Part shown: one piece after another, positions 1 through 8,534 of the stretch | Position numbering within the stretch: position 1 is the first letter of the stretch | Layout: each line of letters opens with the position of its first letter | Source of the DNA: Acidimicrobiales bacterium | GTDB taxonomy: Bacteria > Actinomycetota > Acidimicrobiia > Acidimicrobiales > JAKAVM01 | Length of the DNA: 54,198 bases | Assembly: GCA_027452005.1 (NCBI GenBank) | Contig: DAIDHF010000013.1 | Coordinates: forward strand, 1-54,198 | Direction: 5' to 3' | Position numbers and translations under genes: made by a program | Notes under the pieces: generated by a model | Told to the model about the DNA's origin: nothing | Databases searched by the model: none | Seen by the model: only the letters and a program-made list of their open reading frames with translations

Positions 1-429
1 AACCTGCTCCGGTACGAGGACAAGAACTCCATGGCCTTCTCAATTGAGTCCCGGGTTCCCTTCTTAGACCACGAACTGGTCGAGTACATCTTCTCGCTAC
101 CCATCGACCAGAAGATCAAGCACGGCTGGAACCGGTACGTGTACCGCAATGCCATGCGGGACAAGATGCCCGAACTCAACCGAACCCGCAGGTCTAAGAT
201 CGGCTTCACCAACCCTGAGATGGAGTGGATGAAGACCCGATCCCGAGAGATCCGAGAGATCTTTCTCAGTTCCACATTTGCCGAGCGAGGGATTTTCAAT
301 CAGAGGTCGGTAGTAGATCAGTTTGACCTGTGGACCAAAGGTGCCCCCGGGGATGGCCTCGCATTTTGGAGGGTCCTGATAAGCGAACTCTGGATGAGGC
401 GCTATATTGACTCGCCCGTAAAGCTTTAG
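1..429 (+). CDS. asnB: Asparagine synthase (glutamine-hydrolysing), C-terminal part
   Basis: This is the 3' end of a gene that enters from the left edge; the frame is open from base 1 and stops with TAG at 427-429. The first residues, NLLRYEDKNSMAFSIESRVP followed by FLDHEL, are the typical C-terminal synthetase block of AsnB-type enzymes, which adenylate aspartate and transfer ammonia released from glutamine to make asparagine. The lysine-containing stretch RRSKIGFTNP and the closing 'FWRVLISELWMRRY' block are also typical. The N-terminal glutaminase domain lies outside the window, so it cannot be told whether this is housekeeping AsnB or a paralogue from a cell-surface or peptide pathway. 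Confidence 0.88.
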   Translation, partial: NLLRYEDKNSMAFSIESRVPFLDHELVEYIFSLPIDQKIKHGWNRYVYRNAMRDKMPELNRTRRSKIGFTNPEMEWMKTRSREIREIFLSSTFAERGIFNQRSVVDQFDLWTKGAPGDGLAFWRVLISELWMRRYIDSPVKL

Positions 430-487
430 GCTTCTTGAAAAGTCTGATATGATGGCCACACTCGAGCTGGCAAAGGTAAGGCGATAA

Positions 488-1186
488 TTGGGATCAAGGC
501 AAACCCCAGGGCCTGTAACGGTCAACGGGTGTATCTGGGAGAGAATTCCAGTGGAAACCCATTTAGTTCACGTCAAAGAACCCCTAGAGCCACTCTTTGA
601 TAGGTATCTCAAGCCAATTTTGAACCCGGGCGACTGGGTTTGTCTGTCGGAGAAGGTCGTGGCGATATCCGAGGGACGGGTTATTCATGAGTCAGTGGTT
701 CGGGCTGGCCTTTTGGCAAAGTTGATTGTCAAAGGGGTCAAGAAGTACGACGACGACGTTGGATTCTCTGATCCCCGCAAGATGCAGGTGGCCATCATGC
801 AGACCGGGTGGGCCCGAGCTGCCCTGGCCATGGTGGTTGGGGGTATTACCAAACTCTTTGGCCGTCACGGTGATTTCTACCGGATTGCTGGTCACCGGAT
901 CTCTGAAATAGACGGGTTTAATCCTGAAACCGTGGCCCCCTTTGACGAGTTTGCCATGCTCGGACCCCAAGACCCTCAAAGAGCAGCTCAGAGCTATAGT
1001 GAGTTTCTAAAGGTCCCGGTTGCCATTATTGATGCCAACAATATAAACGTTGAGATCCTGGGCTTTAGTAACGACCTGCCGGTAACAGCTGAAGAGGCCA
1101 GAGAGATAGTGTTAGATAACCCAATCGGCCAGGGAGAGCAACTCACCCCCTTCGTGGTCGTGAGACGACTCAGAGGTGACCGGTAG
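488..1186 (+). CDS. Coenzyme F420-0:L-glutamate ligase-like protein (CofE family)
   Basis: The 232-residue protein resembles the F420_ligase family, whose members add gamma-linked glutamates to coenzyme F420-0 with GTP. Visible family blocks are 'PGDWVCLSEKVVAISEGRVI' (about residues 47-66), 'GRHGDFYRIAGHRISEIDG' (about 125-143) and the late 'DANNINVEILG' and 'GQGEQLTPFVV' segments. A TTG start at 488 has AGGTAAGG 6 bases upstream and keeps the 'RQTPGPVTVNG' N-terminus seen in homologues; a GTG at 551 is the alternative. It lacks the nitroreductase-like C-terminal half found in mycobacterial FbiB. Its 3' end overlaps the convergent phosphatase gene by 17 bases. Distant members of this family without proven F420 activity exist, so the substrate is inferred. 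Confidence 0.75.
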   Translation: MGSRQTPGPVTVNGCIWERIPVETHLVHVKEPLEPLFDRYLKPILNPGDWVCLSEKVVAISEGRVIHESVVRAGLLAKLIVKGVKKYDDDVGFSDPRKMQVAIMQTGWARAALAMVVGGITKLFGRHGDFYRIAGHRISEIDGFNPETVAPFDEFAMLGPQDPQRAAQSYSEFLKVPVAIIDANNINVEILGFSNDLPVTAEEAREIVLDNPIGQGEQLTPFVVVRRLRGDR

Positions 1187-1769
1187 AGTTCCAGAAGTCT
1201 ATGACCCGGGTGGTTCGCTCGTGTCCGAGCCTTGAGATTGATGCCGTAGACAAGGCGAGCCTTTTAGCATTATGGGCCCCCTCGTCAATCCAGGTTGCCC
1301 CAAATATCCTCAGGAAGTGGCCGTGGGAGAACACGCACACCGACCTGGCCCCACTGGACAAAACGTGATCGAGCAGGGTCCTGGCCCTGAGAGAGATGTC
1401 TTTGGGAGATTCTCCTTGCGGGGCCCCGTGATCAAAGATGTTCCAGTCAGGTCGCTCCTGGTGGATCTCAGCTGAGGTAACCCCCTCATAGTCCCCATAG
1501 TCCCACTCCAAGGCCAGATCACTAACCTGACACTTCTCTAGAAGTCCGGCAGCCTTGCAGGTGTCCATCGCCCGTGACAGAGGACTAGATATAACCAAAT
1601 CAAAGGGAATCTTCGACAGGGGCCCCTGAAGCTTTTTGGCCTGGAGGATTCCGTTTTCGGTTAGGGGAACATCGGTCCTCCCGGTGTGTTGGCCGGTCAA
1701 GCTCCACGGGGTCTCGCCGTGGCGCACTAACACTATAGATAGGTCGATCTCAGAGACCGAGTCTGACAT
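1170..1769 (-). CDS. Histidine phosphatase family protein (phosphoglycerate mutase-like)
   Basis: A 199-residue protein of the branch-2-like histidine phosphatase superfamily. The catalytic RHGE is at residues 16-19, a second core arginine is in SSPLSRA (about R66), an acid sits in EWDYGDYEG (about E89), and the second catalytic histidine is in FSHGH (about H149). This set supports a phosphohistidine enzyme acting on a small phosphorylated metabolite; the natural substrate cannot be read from sequence. The ATG at 1769 is chosen because the RHG block then lies close to the N-terminus, as usual; a longer open frame upstream runs into the regulator gene. It starts 5 bases after the Rrf2 gene ends on the same strand, so the two are probably co-transcribed. 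Confidence 0.85.
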   Translation of the reverse strand: MSDSVSEIDLSIVLVRHGETPWSLTGQHTGRTDVPLTENGILQAKKLQGPLSKIPFDLVISSPLSRAMDTCKAAGLLEKCQVSDLALEWDYGDYEGVTSAEIHQERPDWNIFDHGAPQGESPKDISLRARTLLDHVLSSGARSVCVFSHGHFLRIFGATWIDEGAHNAKRLALSTASISRLGHERTTRVIDFWNSTGHL

Positions 1770-1774
1770 GGCCC

Positions 1775-2215
1775 CTAGGCTCCCAGGGCCTTGGTTACCA
1801 TGTCTTGCAAGGTAAATGAGTCCAGGTGCTCGCGCATGTGCTCGCCCACGTCTGACCACACGGCCAACAAGACACACTGGCCCTCATGTTCGCATGCCCC
1901 GTCTTCATGGGGCTGGCCAAAATCGCCGGCAACTATTGGACCATCTACTGCCGAGACGATCTGGCCCAGGGTGATCTGATCGGCCGCACGAGCCAGGATA
2001 TAGCCCCCACCCATACCACGCTTTGACCGCACCAACCCGGCACCCTTTAGAGCTAGTAGGATTTGTTCTAGGTACGGTTGTGGCAGTCCGGTTCTTTCGG
2101 CTATATCTTTTACAGACGTAGGACCGCTTTCGTCTTGATGTAGGGCGAGAGACAGGAGGGCTCTAGACGCGTAGTCGCCTCGGGTGGAAACTTTCACAGG
2201 TCCATCGTAGGGCAT
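1775..2215 (-). CDS. Rrf2 family transcriptional regulator
   Basis: About 146 residues with the hallmark opening KVSTRGDYASRALLSLAL, a winged-helix DNA-binding domain, the wing 'RSKRGMGGGYILAR' and the dimerisation helix at the C-terminus. The metal-ligand loop has only two cysteines (ACEHEGQC, spacing C-x5-C); the first cysteine of the three-Cys IscR/NsrR pattern is replaced, with histidine and acidic residues nearby. An Fe-S cluster or other redox/NO sensing role is therefore possible but not certain. Start is ATG 2215; GTG 2197, giving 'MKVSTRGDY', fits the family equally well. The gene is divergent from bpa across about 45 bases and leads into the histidine phosphatase gene. Confidence 0.87.
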   Translation of the reverse strand: MPYDGPVKVSTRGDYASRALLSLALHQDESGPTSVKDIAERTGLPQPYLEQILLALKGAGLVRSKRGMGGGYILARAADQITLGQIVSAVDGPIVAGDFGQPHEDGACEHEGQCVLLAVWSDVGEHMREHLDSFTLQDMVTKALGA

Positions 2216-2259
2216 TGCCGAGGTTTCATGTTTAGATTGAGACCAAGAAAAGGAGAAAA

Positions 2260-2784
2260 ATGGTAAAGGATGACCTAGGAGAGCTGATTGTGGCGTCTTC
2301 CAGGCAGGTTGACGCCTCAGGTGAGGCGGGCAACGCTGCAATTGTTGGCGCCCAAGAGGGAGATGACGGTGAGAGTACCGGAGAGTCGGTCACCGAGCCG
2401 GGCAAGGTCATCCGAATAGGGTCCATGCTCAAGCAACTCCTAGACGAGGTACGCCAGGCACCCCTTGATGAGGCCTCGCGGGTTCGAATGAAGGAGATCT
2501 ATGAGATATCAGTCAAAGAGCTGTCATCTGGGATGACCAGTGGCCTGGCCGAGGAACTCGGGCGCATGTCGTTCCCCTTCGGCGACTCAGCCCCTTCAGA
2601 GGCCGAACTAAGAGTAGCCCAAGCCCAGCTCGTGGGCTGGCTTGAGGGCCTGTTTCACGGGATCCAGGCAACCCTATTTGCCCAACAGATGACCGCGAGG
2701 TCTCAACTAGAGCAGATGAATTCGCGCGGTCTGCCACCCGGAAGGCTTGGCGAGGGTCAGTCACCGTCCAGTCCTTACCTCTAA
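2260..2784 (+). CDS. bpa: Bacterial proteasome activator (Bpa/PafE)
   Basis: The 174-residue protein matches the actinobacterial Bpa family, ring-forming ATP-independent activators that open the 20S proteasome and deliver unfolded proteins. The conserved helical core is clear from 'IRIGSMLKQLLDEVRQAPLD' through 'AELRVAQAQLVGWLEGLFHG' and 'FAQQMTARSQLEQM' (about residues 50-155). The C-terminus ends in PYL, matching the GQYL-type tail that docks into the proteasome alpha ring. The first 45 residues are acidic and low-complexity. Start ATG 2260 has AAGGAG about 6 bases upstream. Proteasome genes prcA/prcB are not in the window; their presence elsewhere is implied. It is divergent from the Rrf2 gene, so the two may share a control region. 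Confidence 0.9.
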   Translation: MVKDDLGELIVASSRQVDASGEAGNAAIVGAQEGDDGESTGESVTEPGKVIRIGSMLKQLLDEVRQAPLDEASRVRMKEIYEISVKELSSGMTSGLAEELGRMSFPFGDSAPSEAELRVAQAQLVGWLEGLFHGIQATLFAQQMTARSQLEQMNSRGLPPGRLGEGQSPSSPYL

Positions 2785-2856
2785 TTTCACCACACCGAGT
2801 GAATCAGTTAGAGCAAAACACTCTCTGGCGAAATTCCGAGATAGTTGACCGACTAA

Positions 2857-2875
2857 ATCCCCGAAAGTCGGGGAT
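2857..2875 (+). promoter_or_regulatory. Perfect 8-bp hairpin in the bpa-dnaE intergenic region
   Basis: ATCCCCGA and TCGGGGAT flank a 3-base AAG spacer, a perfect stem. It is not followed by a T run, so it is not a convincing intrinsic terminator. It could be an operator or a structured part of the dnaE leader. The rest of the 166-base gap shows nothing else clear apart from an AT-rich stretch near 2900-2930. Confidence 0.4.
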
Positions 2876-2950
2876 GTCGCAGGGGTTGTGTACGATTGCC
2901 TGAAATGAAAAATTTCCGAATTTACTTAGTTCAATATTGCAAGTCCTTGA

Positions 2951-5900
2951 ATGGGTAGGCCCTTTACCCATCTTCACGTTCACACTGAGTACTCCATGCT
3001 CGATGGCGCCTCAAGGCTGGGAGATCTAGTAGCTGAAGCCGAGCGCGATGGGCAGCCTGCCCTGGCTATTACAGACCACGGAAACATGTACGGGGTATTG
3101 GATTTTTACAAGACCTGTAGGTCAAAGGGCATCAATCCGATCATTGGACTTGAGGCCTATATGGCAGCAGACTCCAGATTCGATCGTCCCACTCGCCGAG
3201 GAAAGCTTGACGATGGAGGAGGAGACTCCTCTCAAGGCGAGAAGCTCTACTACCATCTGACCTTGCTGGCAGAGAACAATCAGGGTTATGAGAGCCTGAT
3301 CAAACTGGCCTCTGAAGCTTACCTGTCGGGTTACTACTACAAGGCCCGACTGGATTGGGAGTTGCTCGAGCGCCACTCAACGGGTCTGATTGCTACCACC
3401 GGATGCCTAGGTGGACTAGTGAACCAGACCATCTTGAAAGGCGACGTTCCCGGGGCCACTAAGATCTGTTCCCGCCTCCAAGACATCTTCGGGAAAGACA
3501 GTCTCTTTATTGAGCTGCAAGATCACGGGCTCTCACTTCAACACGAGACCAATCCGGTACTCATCGAGATCGCGGCCAGACTTGGGGCACCTCTCTTGGC
3601 GACTAACGACTCCCATTATACAAAGCGCGAAGACGCAGACGCCCACGATGCCCTGCTTTGTGTTCAGACCGGCTCGACAATTAGCGAGGAGGGTCGATTT
3701 AGGTTCGAAGGTCAAGAGCACTATCTAAAGACCTCAGCGGAGATGCGGGATCTCTTTAGCGACTATCCAGAGGCATGTGACAACACCTTGACCATAGCCG
3801 AGCGGGCCAACGTTGTCATAGAGTTTGGCAAGGCCCGTTTACCAACCTTTCCAGTGCCAGACGAGTATCGTGTAGTTTCCAAAGACGGACAGATCGACTA
3901 TCCAAAGTCCTCCCGCAAGTATCTAAGAGCCCTCACTCTAGAGGGATCCCACCGTCGCTATGGCAATAAGCTTGATACAAAGGTAGAGGAGCGTATCAAC
4001 TATGAGCTCTCGGTTATTGAGAGCATGGGCTTTGAGGCATACTTTCTAGTCGTCTGGGACCTAATTAGATATGCCAGAGAGCGTAAAATTCGAGTTGGCC
4101 CAGGGCGAGGGTCTGCCGCCGGGAGTTGTGTGGCCTACTGTCTTGAAATAGTTGAGATCGACCCAATCCGTAACGATCTTATTTTCGAGAGGTTTCTAAA
4201 TCCCGGACGCAAGCAGATGCCAGACATCGACATGGACTTCGATGATCGCTATCGGTCTGAGCTGATCAAGTACGCTGCAGACAAGTATGGTTGGGACCAC
4301 GTGGCCCAGATAGTAACGTTTTCAACCATCAAGGCCAGGGCGGCCGTGCGTGACTCGGCTAGAGTATTGGCCCTGCCTTATCAACTTGGTGACAGGATTG
4401 CTAAGTCTATCCCTCCTCTGGTCATGGGACGCGACACCCCACTTTATGCTTGCCTTGAAAAGCATGAAGGATATGAAGATGGATACAAGGCGGCCCAGGA
4501 GCTTAGGGAGATGTATGAGAGTGACCCTCAGGCTAAACAGGTCATAGACGTAGCGCGCGGTCTAGAGGGACTTAGGCGTCAAGACGGTATTCATGCGGCT
4601 GCCGTAGTAATTACTGATGGCCCACTCACAGATTACTTGCCCATCCAGAGAAAGCCCGAGCCAGGCAAGGATCCCGGAGAATCTCCAATAGTTACCCAGT
4701 ACGAGATGCACGGGGTTGAAGAGTTGGGTCTGCTAAAGATGGACTTTCTGGGTCTTAGAAACCTTACCGTGATCGAGCGTACCTTGGATTTGATCGAGGC
4801 CGCTGGACTTGCAAGGCCAGACATCGATAGGGTTCCCTTGGACGACGAGAAGACCTATGAACTGCTCAGGTCAGGGGCCACTATCGGGGTCTTCCAGCTA
4901 GAAGGTATTGCAATGAGGAATCTCTTGCGCTCGCTTGCACCGACCAGCTTTGACGACGTGGCAGCTGTTATTGCCCTTTACCGACCCGGCCCGATGGCGG
5001 CAAACATGCACAACGACTACGCCGATAGGAAGAATAATCGACAAGAGATCACCCACCTCCACGAGGACTTAGAGCCGATACTCAAAGACACCTATGGACT
5101 GATGATCTATCAAGAGTCCATGATGCGCGTGGCCCAAAAATGCGCGGGGTATACCCTTGAAGAGGCCGACAATCTTCGCAAGGCTGCCGGAAAGAAGGTT
5201 CGGGAGATCATGGCCGCCGAGAGGGACAAATTCGTCGAGGGTTGCGAGAAGTCCGGTTATGGTGCTCAGTTAGGGACCAAGTTATTTGACATTATTGAGC
5301 CCTTTGCAGATTACGCATTCAACAAGAGCCACGCATACGGCTATGGACTGGTCTCGTATCAGACGGCTTGGCTGAAAGCCAACCATCCCGAGTGCTTTAT
5401 GGCCGCACTACTCACGTCGGTAAAAGACGATAAGGACAAACTAGCGATTTACCTAGCAGAGTGCCGGTCAATGGGGATTAATGTCAAGGTTCCCGATATT
5501 AACGTATCAGACTCTCAATTTACTCCGATGTACTCACGTGAAGGCGAGCCAGACAAAAAGGAGATAGCCTTTGGACTGTCTGGGGTTCGCAATGTTGGTG
5601 AGGGGATAGTACAACTCGTTACCCAAGAGCGAGAGAGAGCGGGACCCTTTCAGGATTTTTATGAGTTCTGCGACCGGGTAGATTCAGCAGTTCTCAATAA
5701 GAGAACCCTAGAGTCACTCATCAAGGCGGGATCATTTGACTCACTTGGCCACTCACGCAAGGGCCTTCTTATGGCTTATGAGCCAATTTGTGATCTGGCA
5801 ACCAGCAAGAAGAAAGACCGTGATCTTGGAATTGTCAGTCTGTTTGACTCCATCGGGGAACCTCAAGATGACGACCAACTGGGGTTGGATGCCTGCCAAG

Positions 5901-6601
5901 AGCTAAGGGTCGAGATTCCAGATATTGAGTTCTCCTCGGCTGAACTATTGGCTGGAGAGAAAGAGATGCTCGGGCTATATGTCAGCTCACACCCACTAGA
6001 CGGATACGGCCAACAACTCCTGGATTTATCAGACGGATCAATTGCGGAGATAATGGAGTCAACCCAAACAGGTTCATTTCAGCCAGGGGACCAACTACAA
6101 GGAGGACCCCGGGGATATCGCGAAGACGACGTAAAGACACTTTGTGGGGTGATAACCTCCGTGAACAAGAAATACACTAAGGCCGGCAAGGCAATGGCAA
6201 CTTTTGTACTCGAAGACCTGACTTCTTCTATTGAGGTGTGGGTGTTTCCAAAAACCTTCGACGAGTACGGTACGTCGATAGAGGAAGATCAAATTGTTGG
6301 GGTGCGAGGCAAAATTGACCTTCGAGACGATCGTCCAAAACTGGTAATGCTTGACTATCGTCAAGTCAGCCTGGAGGCTAGATCTAAGACCGTCCAAATC
6401 CTGGTATCGCCAGGTCGTTTCACACCGGAGTTTTCTAGGGCCTTGGGAGATATCTTAAAAAAGCATCCTGGACCTAACTCTGTTGTGGTCAAGATCGGCG
6501 ATAGCACCTGGCAATTACCTGAGGAATTTGGAGTTCAAGTATCTCCTGGTTTGTTGGGGGAGCTAAAAGCTCTGACCCGTCAGGTTTCTGTTGTCGGATA
6601 G
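2951..6601 (+). CDS. dnaE: DNA polymerase III subunit alpha
   Basis: A 1216-residue replicative polymerase subunit of the DnaE1 type. The N-terminal PHP domain (about 1-280) opens with HLHVHTEYSMLDGA and contains ITDHGNMYG and ATNDSHYT, with the metal-binding histidines kept, suggesting an active PHP exonuclease as in other actinobacteria. The palm has GPGRGSAAGS near residue 383 and the catalytic PDIDMDFDDR near 423. 'NKSHAYGYGLVSYQTAWLKA' marks the finger/tau-side region near 790, and the OB fold is about 1063-1137 ('GVITSVNKKYTKAGKAMATF'). Length agrees with the family. Start ATG 2951 lies right before the conserved N-terminus, although no strong ribosome-binding site is seen. It appears to be transcribed alone. 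Confidence 0.98.
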   Translation: MGRPFTHLHVHTEYSMLDGASRLGDLVAEAERDGQPALAITDHGNMYGVLDFYKTCRSKGINPIIGLEAYMAADSRFDRPTRRGKLDDGGGDSSQGEKLYYHLTLLAENNQGYESLIKLASEAYLSGYYYKARLDWELLERHSTGLIATTGCLGGLVNQTILKGDVPGATKICSRLQDIFGKDSLFIELQDHGLSLQHETNPVLIEIAARLGAPLLATNDSHYTKREDADAHDALLCVQTGSTISEEGRFRFEGQEHYLKTSAEMRDLFSDYPEACDNTLTIAERANVVIEFGKARLPTFPVPDEYRVVSKDGQIDYPKSSRKYLRALTLEGSHRRYGNKLDTKVEERINYELSVIESMGFEAYFLVVWDLIRYARERKIRVGPGRGSAAGSCVAYCLEIVEIDPIRNDLIFERFLNPGRKQMPDIDMDFDDRYRSELIKYAADKYGWDHVAQIVTFSTIKARAAVRDSARVLALPYQLGDRIAKSIPPLVMGRDTPLYACLEKHEGYEDGYKAAQELREMYESDPQAKQVIDVARGLEGLRRQDGIHAAAVVITDGPLTDYLPIQRKPEPGKDPGESPIVTQYEMHGVEELGLLKMDFLGLRNLTVIERTLDLIEAAGLARPDIDRVPLDDEKTYELLRSGATIGVFQLEGIAMRNLLRSLAPTSFDDVAAVIALYRPGPMAANMHNDYADRKNNRQEITHLHEDLEPILKDTYGLMIYQESMMRVAQKCAGYTLEEADNLRKAAGKKVREIMAAERDKFVEGCEKSGYGAQLGTKLFDIIEPFADYAFNKSHAYGYGLVSYQTAWLKANHPECFMAALLTSVKDDKDKLAIYLAECRSMGINVKVPDINVSDSQFTPMYSREGEPDKKEIAFGLSGVRNVGEGIVQLVTQERERAGPFQDFYEFCDRVDSAVLNKRTLESLIKAGSFDSLGHSRKGLLMAYEPICDLATSKKKDRDLGIVSLFDSIGEPQDDDQLGLDACQELRVEIPDIEFSSAELLAGEKEMLGLYVSSHPLDGYGQQLLDLSDGSIAEIMESTQTGSFQPGDQLQGGPRGYREDDVKTLCGVITSVNKKYTKAGKAMATFVLEDLTSSIEVWVFPKTFDEYGTSIEEDQIVGVRGKIDLRDDRPKLVMLDYRQVSLEARSKTVQILVSPGRFTPEFSRALGDILKKHPGPNSVVVKIGDSTWQLPEEFGVQVSPGLLGELKALTRQVSVVG

Positions 6602-6671
6602 ATCTTGATTTTTGTCCACCGGCTAGCCGAAGGATTGGGTCTTGTCAACACGTACTTTTTACGCTTGTATC

Positions 6672-6687
6672 CAGGATATTTATCCTG
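6672..6687. promoter_or_regulatory. Perfect inverted repeat CAGGATA-TT-TATCCTG
   Basis: Two perfect 7-base arms are separated by TT, about 145 bases before the unrecognised gene at 6831 and 70 bases after dnaE. The compact symmetrical form suggests a dimeric repressor site rather than a terminator, since no T run follows. The rest of 6602-6830 is AT-rich and probably holds the promoter of the following gene; nothing more specific is visible. Confidence 0.4.
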
Positions 6688-6830
6688 ACTCTCTAGACTG
6701 AGACCCTTTTATCACCCAATTGTGGTTTTGCATGGAATCAATGGCCACCTTTCTCGTAGAATAGATACAGAAGCAAATTCGCAGAATTTACTGTCCAACC
6801 ATCACGATTTATAGGACGGAGGCCGAGGGT

Positions 6831-7508
6831 ATGGGATTTGAAGTTGAGACCAAAGATTGCAGTGCGCTAAGTGACTTAGAGATTGCTGATATGGCTGACA
6901 TCTGTGAGGGGAGTGACGCAGGGATAGACCTCGGCTTTCTCTCAAAGGAAAGAGAAGAGTGGGTGTTGGTAACCCAAGTCCGAGAGAAGGGTAAACTTCA
7001 AGCTTTCTCACTATCAACCCTAGAGCGCATAGGAGGAACTCCATGCATCTTAATCGGAGTAGCTTCATTCAAGCGCAACTCAAGGCGAGAGTCGCTCTTG
7101 CGACATCTAATGAGCGATCAGTACCGCAAGGCTTTGCTTGCCTTTCCAGATGAAGACGTGTTGGTAGGTGCTCGCCTGACTAATCCGGGTGGGTACGAAC
7201 TCTTCAAAGGTCTCTCTGACATAGTTCCACGCCCAGGACACAAGGCAACCGGGGAAGAGCGTGCCTGGGGGAGGCGGCTGGCAAAGCGCTTTGGAGGGGA
7301 AAACGCCATCGACGATCGAACGTTTGTCTTGGGGCAGTTTGGAGTGAGGCACTGGGGATGTCTTGATTACACGTCCACCAAACCAGACAAGATTGACGAT
7401 GGTATTGTCGACTTCTTCAAGCAGGTCGACTACCAAAAGGGCGAGCGACTCGTCGCCTTTGGTTGGGCCATGGCCGAGGATCTCGGCGAGAACAGACTCG
7501 TACGTTAA
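6831..7508 (+). CDS. Conserved hypothetical protein, possible GNAT-like fold
   Basis: A 225-residue protein I do not recognise. The ATG at 6831 follows GGACGGAGG about 6 bases upstream, a good ribosome-binding site, and the composition matches neighbouring genes, so it is probably real. No signal peptide or membrane segment is visible. The layout of residues 15-130 (an acidic N-terminal helix, 'EWVLVTQV', 'GKLQAFSLSTLERIGGTPCI', then 'NPGGYELFKGL') loosely resembles a GNAT acetyltransferase, with the last segment like the C-terminal 'N..a..ly...Gf' strand. This is a weak resemblance, and no acetyl-CoA loop is clear. The patatin-like gene follows 54 bases downstream on the same strand, so the two may form an operon. 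Confidence 0.65.
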   Translation: MGFEVETKDCSALSDLEIADMADICEGSDAGIDLGFLSKEREEWVLVTQVREKGKLQAFSLSTLERIGGTPCILIGVASFKRNSRRESLLRHLMSDQYRKALLAFPDEDVLVGARLTNPGGYELFKGLSDIVPRPGHKATGEERAWGRRLAKRFGGENAIDDRTFVLGQFGVRHWGCLDYTSTKPDKIDDGIVDFFKQVDYQKGERLVAFGWAMAEDLGENRLVR

Positions 7509-7562
7509 GACCTTAGATCGCAAATCCACCACTTGGGAAGAGTGTCGTGGAAGAATATATGG

Positions 7563-8534
7563 ATGAGAATAGCCCTCGTACTTGGCGCAGGGGGAACTGT
7601 CGGGATGGCATATCACGTTGGGGTTCTTCGTGCCTTGTCTCAAGAGTCCGGTATAGATCCTACAAAATGTGACCTGATTGTTGGAACCTCGGCCGGAAGT
7701 GTGATCGGGGCCTACTTGAGGTCTGGACTTCCCCTAGAAGAGATGTGGGAGCAGGCCTTTGGCGAGAACAATACCCCAGCTCCAAAGTCGACGAGCAACG
7801 GGGCAGCGGTATCGAAAATATTTGCCCCATCATTTCACAACCCTCTTGAGTTGGTCCAGCATCTTGTTGGCTCGGCCTTTGTTCTTGCACGCTCGGCAGT
7901 AAGGGTGCCGCTTCCTAGTATCCCTAAATTTCTTAGGCACGCCTTTCCCGGTGGAATGTTCTCACTCGGCGAGGGGCGCCAGCGTCTCGAACATGACCTA
8001 CCCGACCAGTGGCCTGAAAAGGACCTGTGGTTGTGTGCAGTTGATATCGTCTCGGGCCACAGGGTAGTTATTGGCCGAGACAAGCGCGACCGCAACTTTA
8101 GCCTGTTGAGTGCAGTTATGGCCTCGTGCGCAATTCCCGGGGTCTATCCTCCAATCAAGTACGGAAATCAGATCTTAGTAGATGGCGGGGTCCACTCGAC
8201 CACCAACATGGACCTGGCTCTGGCTGGACGATGTGACCTGGTGATCTGTGTGGCCCCTATGGCCTTTGACACCGAGGACCACAGCCTGGTCTCCCTCAAG
8301 AAGATCGTCAGGAGACCTCCTGCTATTACCCTGGCCCACGAGTTGGCTCAAGTCCGCCAGTCAGGGGCCACGGTCTTACTGTTCCGTCCCAACCGAGATG
8401 AGGTTGAAAAGCACGGTTTCAATATGATGCGTCGTGTAGGACTTGACGACGTGGCTAGCTTGGCCTTCAACACCACTATTGAAAAGCTCAAGACTGAGAG
8501 ATTTGCTAAGGCCCTTGACGCTGTAGGTAGATAG
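7563..8534 (+). CDS. Patatin-like phospholipase family protein
   Basis: A 323-residue serine acyl hydrolase of the bacterial patatin/RssA type. The oxyanion-hole glycine loop LGAGGTVG is at residues 7-14, the nucleophile elbow GTSAG at 41-45 (Ser43), and the catalytic-dyad aspartate in VDGG near residue 207. These enzymes deacylate phospholipids or other lipids; the substrate is unknown. ATG 7563 is preferred because it places the glycine loop just after the start; an in-frame TTG at 7533 would add 10 residues. There is no signal peptide, so it is probably cytosolic. Its last 29 bases overlap the convergent DUF255 gene. Confidence 0.88.
   Translation: MRIALVLGAGGTVGMAYHVGVLRALSQESGIDPTKCDLIVGTSAGSVIGAYLRSGLPLEEMWEQAFGENNTPAPKSTSNGAAVSKIFAPSFHNPLELVQHLVGSAFVLARSAVRVPLPSIPKFLRHAFPGGMFSLGEGRQRLEHDLPDQWPEKDLWLCAVDIVSGHRVVIGRDKRDRNFSLLSAVMASCAIPGVYPPIKYGNQILVDGGVHSTTNMDLALAGRCDLVICVAPMAFDTEDHSLVSLKKIVRRPPAITLAHELAQVRQSGATVLLFRPNRDEVEKHGFNMMRRVGLDDVASLAFNTTIEKLKTERFAKALDAVGR

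Noticed and set aside
7107-7643. 178-codon reverse frame across the unrecognised gene at 6831
   Set aside because: It overlaps the better-supported plus-strand gene, which has a good ribosome-binding site; the antisense product shows no motif.
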